From assembly GCA_049791675.1 (NCBI GenBank), contig JBARAD010000141.1, positions 62,001-126,000 of the forward strand: a DNA stretch of 64,000 bases, written 5' to 3'. Position 1 is the stretch's first letter. Each line of letters opens with the position of its first letter. The translations under genes were made by a program, and so were the position numbers. Below the pieces are notes generated by a model that saw nothing but the letters and a program-made list of their open reading frames with translations, did not search any database and had not been told where the DNA came from. The DNA comes from Chryseosolibacter sp049791675. GTDB lineage: Bacteria; Bacteroidota; Bacteroidia; Cytophagales; Cyclobacteriaceae. Positions 42,532 through 52,571 of the stretch are shown here, piece after piece.

Positions 42532-44424
42532 ATGCAGCGGTTGACGTTTATGCTATTTATGTTAACCCTCAGTTTTTGTGTGAGGGGGCAAGGCATCCTG
42601 GAGGTTGATGACGCGATCGACGAACGCAACTTCATGCCCTATGAGCTGACGTATTTTATCGACTCGGCGAACGCTCTTTCGTTTGAGGACGTTTCTGCCG
42701 CCGCGTTTGCCAATCAATTTCAGCAACACAGCTCTTACCAAAACAGGGACTTCAGGAGCAATTCCTCCTATTGGATACGCTTACCCATCCGCCACAAGGC
42801 GAACACGGAAAAGATGTGGCTGTTGGAATTCTATGATCAGACGATTGATTATCTCGATGCCTACGTGCCGCAGGCGGATGGCCGCTATAAGAAGGTCAGC
42901 ATGGGGGATAAATTGCCCTTTGAAGAACGGTTGATGCTGCACAAGAATTTTGAGATTGCCCTCGATGTCAAGTCGGACACCCTGATGCATTACTACTTCC
43001 GGGTGCAGTCACATGGTTTCGCAGATGTGAGGATCGCGTTCCGGTCTGTTAACCGTTTCGTGTATTACGCGTTGAACGAGTATTTCCTCTTTGGAACTTT
43101 TTATGGCATGATCCTGATCATCAGCCTGTACAACTTTCTGGTGTTCCTGGCTATTAAGGAGATCAAGAATATTTATTACATCCTGTATATACTGAGCGTC
43201 GCCGCCTATGCCATGAGTTACGACGGGATCGGCTTTCAATACCTGTGGCCGGATCGTCCGGAATGGAACGATTATGCGACAGGCATCACGTTATATTCGG
43301 TCATTCTATGGTCGCTGGTCTTTACAAGACGTTTTTTGCGCACCAAGGCGCACGCACCCCTTCTGGATACTGCGCTGCTATGGATGATCGTATTCCGCTC
43401 TGCATTTTTCATGGCAGAGATCTTTTTTCTTCCACACTTGCTAACCTATCGGAATATCGAGATCATCCCGCTGTCGTTGATCTTTATAACCGCGATTACT
43501 GTATGGAAGCGCGGATACCGGCCTGCCCGCTTTTTTGTGATGGCCTATGGGTTCCTCTTTGCCGGCTTCTTTATCCGGTCCCTGGTGTATTTCAATATGC
43601 TTCCGTTCACTACACCCTTGCATTACAGCCTTCACTTCAGCTTCGTTTTGGAAATGCTTTTTCTCACGTTCGCCCTCGGAGACCGCATCCGGTTTCTCAA
43701 AGCCATCCGTGACCGCGCCCAGAAACGTATTATCCGCCAGCATGAGATCAACATGGAACTCAAGGACAAGGTCAACCGGGAGTTGGAGCAGAAAGTGCTG
43801 GAAAGGACCCTGGAGCTGAACACCAAAAACCGGGAGCTGGAACAGATCAACCAGAAACTTCAGCGACAGTCGCTGGAGATCAACGAGATCAATTCGATGC
43901 TCGACCTTGATAACTGGAAATTGAAGAACAGTATCCGTGAAGTCCTCAATGAGCGATTGATGGAGAAGACGATGGACTACCGGCAATTCATGACCTTGTA
44001 TCCGGATAGTCTGGCCTGTTACCGGTTCCTGGAAAGCCTGAAGTGGGAGAACGGATTTCATTGCCGCAAATGCGGCAACGAGAAATATTTCGATGGCTCG
44101 CTCAAGTTCGCCAGGCGCTGCACGCGTTGTGGCTATAATGAATCGATCACCACCTTCACCATTTTCCACAGTATCAAATTCCCCATCGAAAAAGCTTTCT
44201 ACATTGCGTATCTCGCCGTTACCGGCAAAAAAGATCACACGTTGGAATCATTGTCCGGCCAATTGGAGATCCGCATGAACACGGTTTGGGGTTTCAAGCG
44301 CAAGGTTCAGGACAGGATTCACCATCTGGAAAAGCAGGGTAAGAAGCCCACGGCCTCCAGGTGGGAAGAGGTCATACTCTTGCCCATGGTTCATAAAGTG
44401 CTGAAGAGCAAAACACTGTCGTGA
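42532..44424 (+). CDS. 7TM-DISM receptor fused to an IS1595-type transposase zinc ribbon
   Basis: A 630-residue receptor: signal peptide (1-19), a periplasmic 7TMR-DISMED2-like sensor (about 25-165, SSYWIRLPIRHKANTEKMWLLEFYD), seven membrane helices (about 180-388), a coiled coil (about 395-470) and then, instead of a histidine kinase or cyclase, a C-terminal domain like the zinc ribbon of IS1595 transposases: CYRFLESLKWENGFHCRKCG...RRCTRCG with C511, C514, C530, C533, followed by TFTIFHSIKFPIEKAFYIAYL and a helix-turn-helix-like end (LSGQLEIRMNTVWGFKRKV). The DDE nuclease core is absent. So the DNA-binding half of a transposase has probably become the output of a membrane sensor. Upstream of the glucan locus on the same strand. 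Confidence 0.8.
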   Translation: MQRLTFMLFMLTLSFCVRGQGILEVDDAIDERNFMPYELTYFIDSANALSFEDVSAAAFANQFQQHSSYQNRDFRSNSSYWIRLPIRHKANTEKMWLLEFYDQTIDYLDAYVPQADGRYKKVSMGDKLPFEERLMLHKNFEIALDVKSDTLMHYYFRVQSHGFADVRIAFRSVNRFVYYALNEYFLFGTFYGMILIISLYNFLVFLAIKEIKNIYYILYILSVAAYAMSYDGIGFQYLWPDRPEWNDYATGITLYSVILWSLVFTRRFLRTKAHAPLLDTALLWMIVFRSAFFMAEIFFLPHLLTYRNIEIIPLSLIFITAITVWKRGYRPARFFVMAYGFLFAGFFIRSLVYFNMLPFTTPLHYSLHFSFVLEMLFLTFALGDRIRFLKAIRDRAQKRIIRQHEINMELKDKVNRELEQKVLERTLELNTKNRELEQINQKLQRQSLEINEINSMLDLDNWKLKNSIREVLNERLMEKTMDYRQFMTLYPDSLACYRFLESLKWENGFHCRKCGNEKYFDGSLKFARRCTRCGYNESITTFTIFHSIKFPIEKAFYIAYLAVTGKKDHTLESLSGQLEIRMNTVWGFKRKVQDRIHHLEKQGKKPTASRWEEVILLPMVHKVLKSKTLS

Positions 44425-44805
44425 AGGTTGTTGAAGATCGGGAGCCCTACCCCCGGCCACTTGCCGGTCAGCGATTGCAACGCCGTCACAAGGAGGATCC
44501 GTTCTTGTTTTGTTCACGCCTTCAGTTTCTCCAACCGATTCACCAGTCTTAGGCTCGTCATTTCCGTTCAAAATGAGCCAAGCGACCGATGCCTGAAATC
44601 AGGAATGTTTTTTTTACGCAAATCCCTTATGGCGGTGCTCGTCTAAATGTAGAGAAATCGATTGAAATCAATGTTTTTTTTACGCTAATTCAGTGCCCCT
44701 GAGTTTGAAGATTGACAGGCTTTAAAAGGTTGAATCCGATGATTTTTCTGTGCCTGCAATCGATTTTTACCAATATTTCCATTAATAAAACTAACCAAGT
44801 TATCT
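44425..44805 (+). promoter_or_regulatory. Leader and control region of the SusC operon
   Basis: 381 bases without a gene between the receptor and susC. It holds two exact copies of a 16-base sequence (AATG, eight T, ACGC) at 44604-44619 and 44670-44685, each preceded by GAAATCA, and the 10-mer TGCAATCGAT at 44755-44764. No exact TAnnTTTG box was found. The repeats are candidates for activator sites. Confidence 0.45.
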
Positions 44806-47800
44806 ATGAAAAATTTTTTACTGTTGCTTGTGGCATTTCTGGTGTCATGGACGGCATGGTCTCAGGAACGGCAAGTTACCGGTACGGTGACTTCTGCTGA
44901 TGATGATCTGCCGGTACCTGGTGTCAATGTGGTTGTGGAAGGTACCACCAAAGGTACTGCCACGGATGTGGATGGTAAGTATTCCCTGACGCTGGCCGAA
45001 AATGAGAATACGTTGGTTTTCAGCTTTGTAGGATTCCAGAACGCCACCGTCGAGGTGGGAGACCGGACCGTAATAGATGTTAGCCTTCAACCGGATGTCA
45101 CTTCGCTGGAAGAAGTGGTTGTCGTTGGATATGGAACGCAGCGTGAGAAAGATCTCACTTCGGCGATCACCACGATCAAATCCGAAGAGATCACGAAAAC
45201 TCCGACGGGACAGGCCATGCAGGCCTTGCAGGGAAAAGTCCCGGGTCTTCAGATTGTGAGCAGCGGAGCTCCGGGTGATGCGCCGACTGTTCGGGTACGG
45301 GGGATTGGTACGTTTCCTGAATTTAACGATGATGGATCCACCAAGAATTTGGAAGGCCCTCTGTATGTGGTTGACGGAATGTTCTTCGACGATATTGACT
45401 TTTTGAACCCGTCGGATATTGCAACGATGTCGGTATTGAAAGATGCTTCTGCCGCGGCCATTTACGGTGTGCGCGCAGCCAATGGCGTAGTCCTGATTGA
45501 AACCAAGTCTGGTCTCACGAATGAAGCTGCCCAGATCACTTACGATGGTTATTATGGTGTTCAGGTGGCACAAAACATTCTGAAGATGGCCAATGCGGAA
45601 CAATTCACCGCGATGGCGAATGAGTCAGGTTCTGTCGCCGATGCCAGTTTCATCCTCAATGCGATGCAGCGATTTGGAAGAAGCCGCGTCAATCCAAATG
45701 TTCCGGATGTAAATACAGACTGGTACCAGGAAATTCTGCGCACGGCGCCGATTCAGAATCACAGTCTCAATGTCACTGGCGGAGGAGAACGGACATCGTA
45801 TTCGGTTGGTGGAAGTTATTTCGGACAGGATGGAATTCTCGACACTAAAAATGATTACGAGCGGTTTAACCTGCGTTCCAAGATCGATTTTCAGGCCAAC
45901 GATTGGTTCAAGATTGGAGGAAATGTTAACTTAAGCAATGCAACCAAGCACGATGCGGAAGACGCAGCATGGAACGAAGCATATTTTGCCATACCGATCC
46001 TTCCGGTGTATGACGAGTTGAATACCACCGCGGCGCCTACACGTTACGCCAGCGCCCAGACCCTGGGTTACCGCGGAGGGCAGAACCCCTTTCCAGTACT
46101 CGCATTCAATAATAATGAGCTGAAGATCCGCAAGGCGTTAGCAGGGTTCTATGCCCAGATCGATATCGTTCCCAGTAAGCTGAATTTCAGGACCACCTAT
46201 AACAACAGTTTTACTTCGCTGGATGAGCGTTATATGGATTTGCCCTACTATATCGGTGATGGATTTCAAAGACCTCAGGCCAAGCTCACCAAAGTTTTTA
46301 AAACCTACAATAACCAGATATGGGACAATGTACTGACCTATACTGAAAATGTTGGAGAACATAATTTTGTGGTGATGGCTGGCGCGTCTTACAGGGATGA
46401 AGCCTATAGCGAACTGAAGGCGGCAGGAACGGAATTCAATGTTCCGCTTGACCGTGAACAGTCGTGGTACATCAACTTCGCGAATGAGATTCCTACTGAC
46501 GAAGTAGCCGATAATGGTTCCAGGTTTTACGGACTATCTTATTTCGGACGGGTTTCCTATAATTTCAAAGATAAGTATCTGCTGTATGGAACGATGCGCG
46601 CTGATGGAAGCTCGAAGTTCCAGGAAAAGTGGGGTTATTTTCCGTCTGTAGGAGCAGGCTGGGTCATTTCGGAAGAGGGCTTTATGAGCGATGGCAATAC
46701 GATTGACTTCCTGAAACTGCGCGCCAGCTGGGGTAAACTCGGTAATGATAAGGTGCCGGCCAGTAGCGGCGCCCGGACGACAGAGATCGTAACAACGGCG
46801 ATCAATGATCAGCTCGTGTCAGGAGCTGTTTTCACCAATACTTTTGACTACCTCGAGTGGGAAGTCATTGAAGAATGGAACGTAGGTATCTCATCGCGAC
46901 TACTTGACAGCCGCCTGTCTCTTGAAGCTGACTACTATATCCGTAATAATAACAACGCTGTCATTCCTGTCCGGATCGGTAATGATTTCGTCCGGAGAAA
47001 TGCCGGGGAGATCAAAAACTCCGGTTTGGAACTAGCGCTGACCTGGTCTCAGGAGTTGACCAATGGTCTTCGCTACAACATCGGCGTAAACATGGCCACG
47101 CTGAAGAACGAGGTTACCGATGTTTTCGGACAGCCGTATATTGACGGTGGTACCGCAGAATTCCGTCAGCGAACGATGGTGGGAGAACCTTTGCTTGCGT
47201 TCTTCGGATATGAAACCACAGGCGTTTATCAAAACGATGAGCAGATTCAGGCTGATCCCATCGCCGTGGCAAACGGACTCGTCCCGGGCGACCTGATGTT
47301 CAGAGACCAGAATGGTGATGGCGCGATCAATGATAATGACCGTGTCGTATTGGGTTCCTATCTTCCATCCCTTACTTATGGCTTCAACCTGGGTATCTCA
47401 TTTATGAATTTTGATCTTTCCGCCAACGTGATGGGTCAGTCAGGAAACAAGATTCTCAACCGCAAGCGCGGGGAGATTATCTGGACGTCTGACGGAAACA
47501 TGGATGCGGACCTCGCCATTAATCGCTGGCACGGCGAAGGAACTTCGAATGAGTATCCTTCTTCCGCGGGTCTGAGAAAAGGATGGAATCAAAAGATGAG
47601 CACTTTCTTCGTTGAAGACGGCGACTTCTTCCGGATTCAGAACGTTCAGTTGGCATATAATTTCAACAACGTTAAAATGTTTGGAACTGAAATGCCCCAG
47701 TCAAGGCTGATCCTCACTGCGGAGCGCCCGTTAACCGTATTCTCCTATAACGGTTTCAACCCGGAAGTTCCCAATGGCTGGGATACGCAAACGTACCCCA

Positions 47801-47841
47801 TCCCGGCAGTGTATACTGTTGGCTTAAATATCAAATTCTAA
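44806..47841 (+). CDS. SusC-type TonB-dependent receptor
   Basis: A 1011-residue outer-membrane importer of glycans. Signal peptide (1-19), carboxypeptidase-like domain (about 22-98, VTGTVTSADDDLPVPGVNVVVEGTTKG), TonB box region, the plug with the SusC signature (VVVVGYGTQREKDLTSAI, MQALQGKVPGLQI, VRGIGTF, LYVVDGMFFDDIDFLNPSDIATM) and a 22-strand barrel. There is no STN domain. Followed after 18 bases by susD; the pair forms a pedal-bin complex in known systems. The cargo is probably an oligosaccharide released by the two GH144-like enzymes downstream. Confidence 0.95.
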   Translation: MKNFLLLLVAFLVSWTAWSQERQVTGTVTSADDDLPVPGVNVVVEGTTKGTATDVDGKYSLTLAENENTLVFSFVGFQNATVEVGDRTVIDVSLQPDVTSLEEVVVVGYGTQREKDLTSAITTIKSEEITKTPTGQAMQALQGKVPGLQIVSSGAPGDAPTVRVRGIGTFPEFNDDGSTKNLEGPLYVVDGMFFDDIDFLNPSDIATMSVLKDASAAAIYGVRAANGVVLIETKSGLTNEAAQITYDGYYGVQVAQNILKMANAEQFTAMANESGSVADASFILNAMQRFGRSRVNPNVPDVNTDWYQEILRTAPIQNHSLNVTGGGERTSYSVGGSYFGQDGILDTKNDYERFNLRSKIDFQANDWFKIGGNVNLSNATKHDAEDAAWNEAYFAIPILPVYDELNTTAAPTRYASAQTLGYRGGQNPFPVLAFNNNELKIRKALAGFYAQIDIVPSKLNFRTTYNNSFTSLDERYMDLPYYIGDGFQRPQAKLTKVFKTYNNQIWDNVLTYTENVGEHNFVVMAGASYRDEAYSELKAAGTEFNVPLDREQSWYINFANEIPTDEVADNGSRFYGLSYFGRVSYNFKDKYLLYGTMRADGSSKFQEKWGYFPSVGAGWVISEEGFMSDGNTIDFLKLRASWGKLGNDKVPASSGARTTEIVTTAINDQLVSGAVFTNTFDYLEWEVIEEWNVGISSRLLDSRLSLEADYYIRNNNNAVIPVRIGNDFVRRNAGEIKNSGLELALTWSQELTNGLRYNIGVNMATLKNEVTDVFGQPYIDGGTAEFRQRTMVGEPLLAFFGYETTGVYQNDEQIQADPIAVANGLVPGDLMFRDQNGDGAINDNDRVVLGSYLPSLTYGFNLGISFMNFDLSANVMGQSGNKILNRKRGEIIWTSDGNMDADLAINRWHGEGTSNEYPSSAGLRKGWNQKMSTFFVEDGDFFRIQNVQLAYNFNNVKMFGTEMPQSRLILTAERPLTVFSYNGFNPEVPNGWDTQTYPIPAVYTVGLNIKF

Positions 47842-47859
47842 TTTCTAGATCAAGAATAT

Positions 47860-49395
47860 ATGAAACTGCTTAAATACTATATAAAAATTGCCGTCGTCGC
47901 CTTCACAGCGATGGTCGTCACATCGTGCCACGATCTGCTGGACGAGCCTCCGGAAAACACTTCGTTTCTTGAAGACACGGATTACACCAATTCGGACAAT
48001 ATGATGTTGCCCTTGATCGGAACTTATGCCGGTTTTTATAACCGTGGCTGGGAAGACTTTCCGCTGATCTCCGTGAGAGGTGATGATGTGAATGCGGGTG
48101 GATTGGGCGATCAGCAGGATTATGCTGAAACCGACAAATACAACTATAACAAGGACTACTGGATGTACAATTCCTTATGGCAAAACCTGTACAATAATAT
48201 CTGGGATGCGCATTCCGCGATTGAACAGATTGAAAAGTATCAGGAGTTTGCTCCGAATCCTGCGCTTGGCGATCAATACATCGCTGAAGCGAAGGTGCTC
48301 AGAGCTTATTTACTTTTCCAGTTATCGCGTGTATGGGGCGACGTATTTATTACCACGAGTTCCGATCCTTCCGACCTGCTGAACACACCGCTGTCAACAC
48401 AAGCCGAGGTGATGGAACATATCTCTGCGCAAATGGATGAGGCCATGCCTCTTTTGCCGGTCATGCATCCGAATGAGCGCACCGATATCCGTGGAGGGGT
48501 TACGAAATATACGGCGCTTGCTATCAAAGCACTGGCCAACCTGGAGTTGAAAAATTATCAGGCAGTTGCAGATGCCACGTCCGAGATCATAACTTCCAAT
48601 GAATTCGCGCTGGAAGCTGATTATTATCAGTTGTTCAAAATTCCGGGTAAGCTCAATAAAGAAAATATCCTGGAGTTACAGTATTCCGATTTTGGCGCTG
48701 GTTCCGGCGATACCAAGACGCACCTGTTCGCATTCTACGGACCGGAGAACTGGACACCAGCGGTCACTGGTGCAGGGAGCGGTTGGGGATTCTTTGAGCC
48801 CAGCCTGAAGTATATCAAGTTCATGCTCGACAGGGGAGAGACAACCCGTTTGGAGACTTCGGTGCTCTTCACGGATCGCGGGATTGCAGAGATCAAAAAG
48901 GATCCCAACTATGCGACACTGCCCGACTGGATTTCGAACACCACGCCATCCAATGACAGGATCAATGATTACGCGCGTGCGATGTTTGCCAGTGGGAAAC
49001 ATTACCTGCCTTCCGATCAGCTGACCCCCGGCCGCACTGATTATGGCACGAATAAGAACTTTACCTGCATCCGTTATGCCGAGATCCTGTTGATGCATGC
49101 AGAAGCGCTGGTTCAGGGTGCATCGGGAACGGGCATGACTGCGGATCAGGCTGTCAACGCCGTCAGGGACCGGGCAGGTCTTGGTGCACTTTCCGGTGTA
49201 ACGCTGCAACAGGTGATGGACGAGAAATTTGCGGAGCTGGCCATGGAGTGGGGCGTTCGTTATTACGACATGATCAGGCTTGGCGAATACGATGAGCTCA
49301 GCTATGATGGAAGGACGTTTACAGAAGATAAGACCTTCCTTCCTTATCCACAGTCGCAGGTAGACTTGTATCCGATTCTTCGCGAGAGCCTATAA
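47860..49395 (+). CDS. SusD/RagB-type glycan-binding lipoprotein
   Basis: A 511-residue outer-membrane lipoprotein (lipobox VTSC, about residue 23). The helical TPR-like fold of SusD is shown by SFLEDTDYTNSDNM, the SusD-like region LRAYLLFQLSRVWGDVFIT and the conserved C-terminal YAEILLMHAEALVQGA...AVNAVRDRAGL, ending RMPYPQ-like FLPYPQSQVDL. It covers the SusC barrel and binds the glycan. Translation is separate but the gap is short. Confidence 0.93.
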   Translation: MKLLKYYIKIAVVAFTAMVVTSCHDLLDEPPENTSFLEDTDYTNSDNMMLPLIGTYAGFYNRGWEDFPLISVRGDDVNAGGLGDQQDYAETDKYNYNKDYWMYNSLWQNLYNNIWDAHSAIEQIEKYQEFAPNPALGDQYIAEAKVLRAYLLFQLSRVWGDVFITTSSDPSDLLNTPLSTQAEVMEHISAQMDEAMPLLPVMHPNERTDIRGGVTKYTALAIKALANLELKNYQAVADATSEIITSNEFALEADYYQLFKIPGKLNKENILELQYSDFGAGSGDTKTHLFAFYGPENWTPAVTGAGSGWGFFEPSLKYIKFMLDRGETTRLETSVLFTDRGIAEIKKDPNYATLPDWISNTTPSNDRINDYARAMFASGKHYLPSDQLTPGRTDYGTNKNFTCIRYAEILLMHAEALVQGASGTGMTADQAVNAVRDRAGLGALSGVTLQQVMDEKFAELAMEWGVRYYDMIRLGEYDELSYDGRTFTEDKTFLPYPQSQVDLYPILRESL

Positions 49396-49412
49396 TTTTT
49401 TGACCCTTAAAA

Positions 49413-50495
49413 ATGAAGAAAATGAAAATGTTAAAAAATATTTTAATCGGTTCTGCGGCATTGGTTGCAGTTGCCTGCAATGAAGGTATCGATCCGATCT
49501 CACGGGTAGCGCCGGGGCCGGATGAATCCGCTCCTACCGTTACGATCACCTACCCCGCAGAGGGTACACTGATCAGGGTAAGGGAAGATGTGGCTCCTGT
49601 CAACATTCAATTTGAAGTGGTGGATGATATTGAGATCCAGACTATTTCCGTTTCGCTTGACGGAACGAAAGTACAGGAGTTCACTGACTTCAAAGATTAC
49701 CGCCGGGCGCTGCAAACCTATCAGTATGGCCAGCTTACCAACGGTACGCATACGCTCGCGATTACAGCCACTGACCTTTCCGGCAAATCGACCACGCAAT
49801 CGGTCAATTTTGAAAAGATCGCTCCGTACCAACCCGTTTATGAAGGGGAACACTTTTACATGCCCTTTGATGGTGACTACATGGAGTTGGTAAGCATTAC
49901 CAATGCCACACAGGTCGGATCTCCCGGTTTTTCCGATGACGCGGTGTCGGGTAAATCCTATGCGGGTGCGGCCGATGCATACCTGACATTACCTACCACG
50001 GAATTCCTGACCGACGAATTCAGTGCGGCCTTCTGGTATAAATTAAATGCTTCGCCTGATCGCGCGGGCATTCTAACAATCGGTCCTCCGGACCTGGTCA
50101 ATACGGCTACCCCCAATAACAGAACAAGCGGATTCCGTTTGTTCCGTGAAGATGCCGGCGGGAAGCAACGTGTCAAATTGAATGTGGGAAATGGTGATTC
50201 AGACTTCTGGTTTGATGGCGGAGCCGCTGCCGATATTGCTGCCGGAGAGTGGGTCCACATTGCATTTACGATCGGTCTCGACAAGGTAGTGGTGTATATC
50301 GACGGACAAGTCGTTTCAGAAGGAGCATTTGACGGTGTAGACTGGACAGGTTGTGATATCCTCTCCATTGCTTCCGGAGCGCCCCGTTTTACGGAGTGGG
50401 GCCATCTCTCCGATCAGAGCCTCTTTGACGAATTGCGCATGTTCAATAAGGTCCTGACGCAGACTGAAATTCAAGCGATCATTGCCGGTGGTTGA
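49413..50495 (+). CDS. Surface lipoprotein with Ig-like and LamG domains
   Basis: 360 residues, or 357 from ATG 49422. Lipobox VAVAC (about 22). An Ig-like domain (about 40-135, TVTITYPAEGTLIRVREDVAPVNI...) precedes a concanavalin A/LamG-type domain (about 140-357, FYMPFDGDYMELVSITNATQVG, EFSAAFWYKLNASPDRAGILTI, LFDELRMFNKVLTQTEIQAII). In the SusE/SGBP position, it probably presents glycan at the cell surface. Last gene before the terminator hairpin at 50528. Confidence 0.85.
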   Translation: MKKMKMLKNILIGSAALVAVACNEGIDPISRVAPGPDESAPTVTITYPAEGTLIRVREDVAPVNIQFEVVDDIEIQTISVSLDGTKVQEFTDFKDYRRALQTYQYGQLTNGTHTLAITATDLSGKSTTQSVNFEKIAPYQPVYEGEHFYMPFDGDYMELVSITNATQVGSPGFSDDAVSGKSYAGAADAYLTLPTTEFLTDEFSAAFWYKLNASPDRAGILTIGPPDLVNTATPNNRTSGFRLFREDAGGKQRVKLNVGNGDSDFWFDGGAAADIAAGEWVHIAFTIGLDKVVVYIDGQVVSEGAFDGVDWTGCDILSIASGAPRFTEWGHLSDQSLFDELRMFNKVLTQTEIQAIIAGG

Positions 50496-50527
50496 TCCGG
50501 CAAAATATTAACTTAAAGGGGACAAGA

Positions 50528-50570
50528 AATGAGGATTTTCGGGTTGACTGAAAATCCTCATTATTTTTAT
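50528..50570 (+). terminator. Terminator after the SusCD-SGBP genes
   Basis: Perfect 13-base stem: AATGAGGATTTTC (50528-50540), 9-base loop, GAAAATCCTCATT (50550-50562), then ATTTTTAT. It separates the transport genes from the two hydrolase genes, or acts as an attenuator between them. It also shows that an ATG at 50529 is inside the stem, not a start. Confidence 0.75.
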
Positions 50571-50573
50571 GCG

Positions 50574-52532
50574 ATGATATTCAGGCATGTATTTATTTTC
50601 CTTCTGCTCGCACACTTGTCTGGCTGCAACAACGATGAACAGACCAGCAAGCCGCTAAATTTGCTCCATGCATTTGCAGGGACCATCGAACTTGATCTTT
50701 CTGGGGTCACCGACGGCATCCCCGTAGACCGGAGTGTAACCCTGCTCTTTTCGTCCGCTGTAAATGAGACATCGGCGCGTAATTCCATCGCACTCAGGAA
50801 CGGTCAGCAACCTGTTCAGGCCGCCGTCAGTTTCCTCGCCGATGGCCGCACCGTTGTAATTTACCCGTCCGGTCCATTGCTGCCTGCTACTGTTTACACA
50901 CTGGAACTCAGCGGAGGATTGCAGGGCGCCGCTGGTGAGTCCTTCTCACCGGTCAGCCTTCAGTTTAAGACAGCCATCGGAAACCTGACGCTGGCTTCGG
51001 TGGAGATGCATGGAACGGATGTCACGAAACAGGATCGCATCACCGATGTGCCACTGGATCTCCCCCTGGTACTGAATTTTTCGGCACCGGTAAACCGCCC
51101 ATCCCTGGAAGGATCTGTAAGCCTCCAGGGAACAAATGCATCCGCATTGATTTTTTCCTACTCGAATGATGATCAGACTGTCGCGATCGCGACCACCATG
51201 CCGTTAAGACATTTGACAAAGTATGTGTTAACGATCTCATCAAATGTAAAAGGCGAACGGGAAGAACCCTTTGCGGGTATGTCGAAGACATTGTATACCC
51301 TGGTTGATCCAACACCGAAAATGCCTGTTGTCTCCGATGAGGAGCTGCTTACAATCGTTCAGCACCAAACCTTTAAATACTTCTGGGACTTTGCCCATCC
51401 CGTCAGCGGCATGGCGCGTGAACGGAATACTTCCGGTGATGTAGTTACCAGTGGCGGAACCGGATTTGGTATCATGGCGCTCATCGTTGGCGTCGAAAGA
51501 AATTTCGTTTCACGCGCTGAAGCGCTGGAACGCATGAACGCGATACTCACCTTCCTGGAAAACGCCGACCGGTTTCACGGCGCCTGGCCGCACTGGATGA
51601 ATGGCAACACAGGCAAGGTGGTACCGTTCAGTCCGAATGATAATGGCGGTGATCTCGTCGAAACTTCGTTCCTGATGCAGGGGTTGTTGACGTTCCGTCA
51701 ATATCTGCAGGCGAACGTGGCCAGCGAAAAGACCCTGATCGATAGAATAAATTTCCTTTGGAGTACAGTTGAATGGGACTGGTACACGAAGGGCGAGGAT
51801 GTGCTCTATTGGCACTGGTCTCCTGACAAGCAGTGGATCATGAACCACGCCATCCGAGGATATAACGAGGCGCTGATCACATACTTTCTCGCAGCGGCTT
51901 CGCCTGCACATAGCGTTGATGCTTCCGTCTACCATACAGGCTGGGCCGGCAACGGCTCGATTATAAGCAACAAAAGTTTTTACGGCATCAACTTACCGCT
52001 GGGCTATGACTATGGCGGACCTTTATTCTTTGCACACTATTCATTCCTCGGACTGGACCCACGGGGCCTGCAGGATACGTATGGCAACTACTGGACGCAG
52101 AATGTGAACCATTCGTTGATCAATCATGCGCATGCGGTTAACAATCCAAAAAATTATGTCGGCTACAGTGACGCCAACTGGGGATTTACGGCAAGTGATA
52201 ACCACGCCGGATATTCAGCACATTCACCCACCAATGATCTCGGCGTGATTACACCTACTGCTGCCCTGTCGTCATTTCCATATGCGCCGGAGCAGTCAAT
52301 GAAAGCTATGAAGTTTTTTTACTACACGCTGGGTGACAGGCTGTGGGGTCCTTATGGATTTTATGACGCCTTTAACATCACCGAAAACTGGACGGCAGAT
52401 TCGTATCTTGCCATCGACCAGGGTCCGATCATTGTGATGCTCGAAAATCACCGCACCGGATTGTTATGGAATTTGTTTATGTCTTCTCCGGAAGTGCAGA
52501 CGGCCATGGATAAACTTGGGTTTACCCGTTAA
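50574..52532 (+). CDS. GH144/glycoamylase-like lipoprotein with two Ig-like domains
   Basis: 652 residues from ATG 50574 (MIFRHVFIFLLLAHLSGC), a lipoprotein. Two SbsA/Big_5-type Ig-like repeats follow (IPVDRSVTLLFSSAVNETSA and VPLDLPLVLNFSAPVNRPSL, about residues 35-235). The catalytic part (about 265-652) is the PF10091 glycoamylase-like helical barrel: QTFKYFWDFAHPVSGMARERN, TSGGTGFGIMALIVGVERNF, ADRFHGAWPHWMNGNTGKV, YDYGGPLFFAHYSFLGLDP. GH144 enzymes with this domain are endo-beta-1,2-glucanases, so that is the likely substrate. Closely related to the next gene. Confidence 0.85.
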   Translation: MIFRHVFIFLLLAHLSGCNNDEQTSKPLNLLHAFAGTIELDLSGVTDGIPVDRSVTLLFSSAVNETSARNSIALRNGQQPVQAAVSFLADGRTVVIYPSGPLLPATVYTLELSGGLQGAAGESFSPVSLQFKTAIGNLTLASVEMHGTDVTKQDRITDVPLDLPLVLNFSAPVNRPSLEGSVSLQGTNASALIFSYSNDDQTVAIATTMPLRHLTKYVLTISSNVKGEREEPFAGMSKTLYTLVDPTPKMPVVSDEELLTIVQHQTFKYFWDFAHPVSGMARERNTSGDVVTSGGTGFGIMALIVGVERNFVSRAEALERMNAILTFLENADRFHGAWPHWMNGNTGKVVPFSPNDNGGDLVETSFLMQGLLTFRQYLQANVASEKTLIDRINFLWSTVEWDWYTKGEDVLYWHWSPDKQWIMNHAIRGYNEALITYFLAAASPAHSVDASVYHTGWAGNGSIISNKSFYGINLPLGYDYGGPLFFAHYSFLGLDPRGLQDTYGNYWTQNVNHSLINHAHAVNNPKNYVGYSDANWGFTASDNHAGYSAHSPTNDLGVITPTAALSSFPYAPEQSMKAMKFFYYTLGDRLWGPYGFYDAFNITENWTADSYLAIDQGPIIVMLENHRTGLLWNLFMSSPEVQTAMDKLGFTR

Positions 52533-52571
52533 GATCTTATTTTGATTTTATTACAAAAAGACAGCACAGTA

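Noticed and set aside
43441..44238. Minus-strand open frame of 265 codons
   Set aside because: Antisense to the 7TM receptor gene, low-complexity repeats of hydrophobic residues, no start signal.
44047..44424. Remnant of an inserted IS1595 element as a separate gene
   Set aside because: The zinc ribbon is in frame with the receptor, without inverted repeats or a break, so a true fusion is more likely than an insertion.
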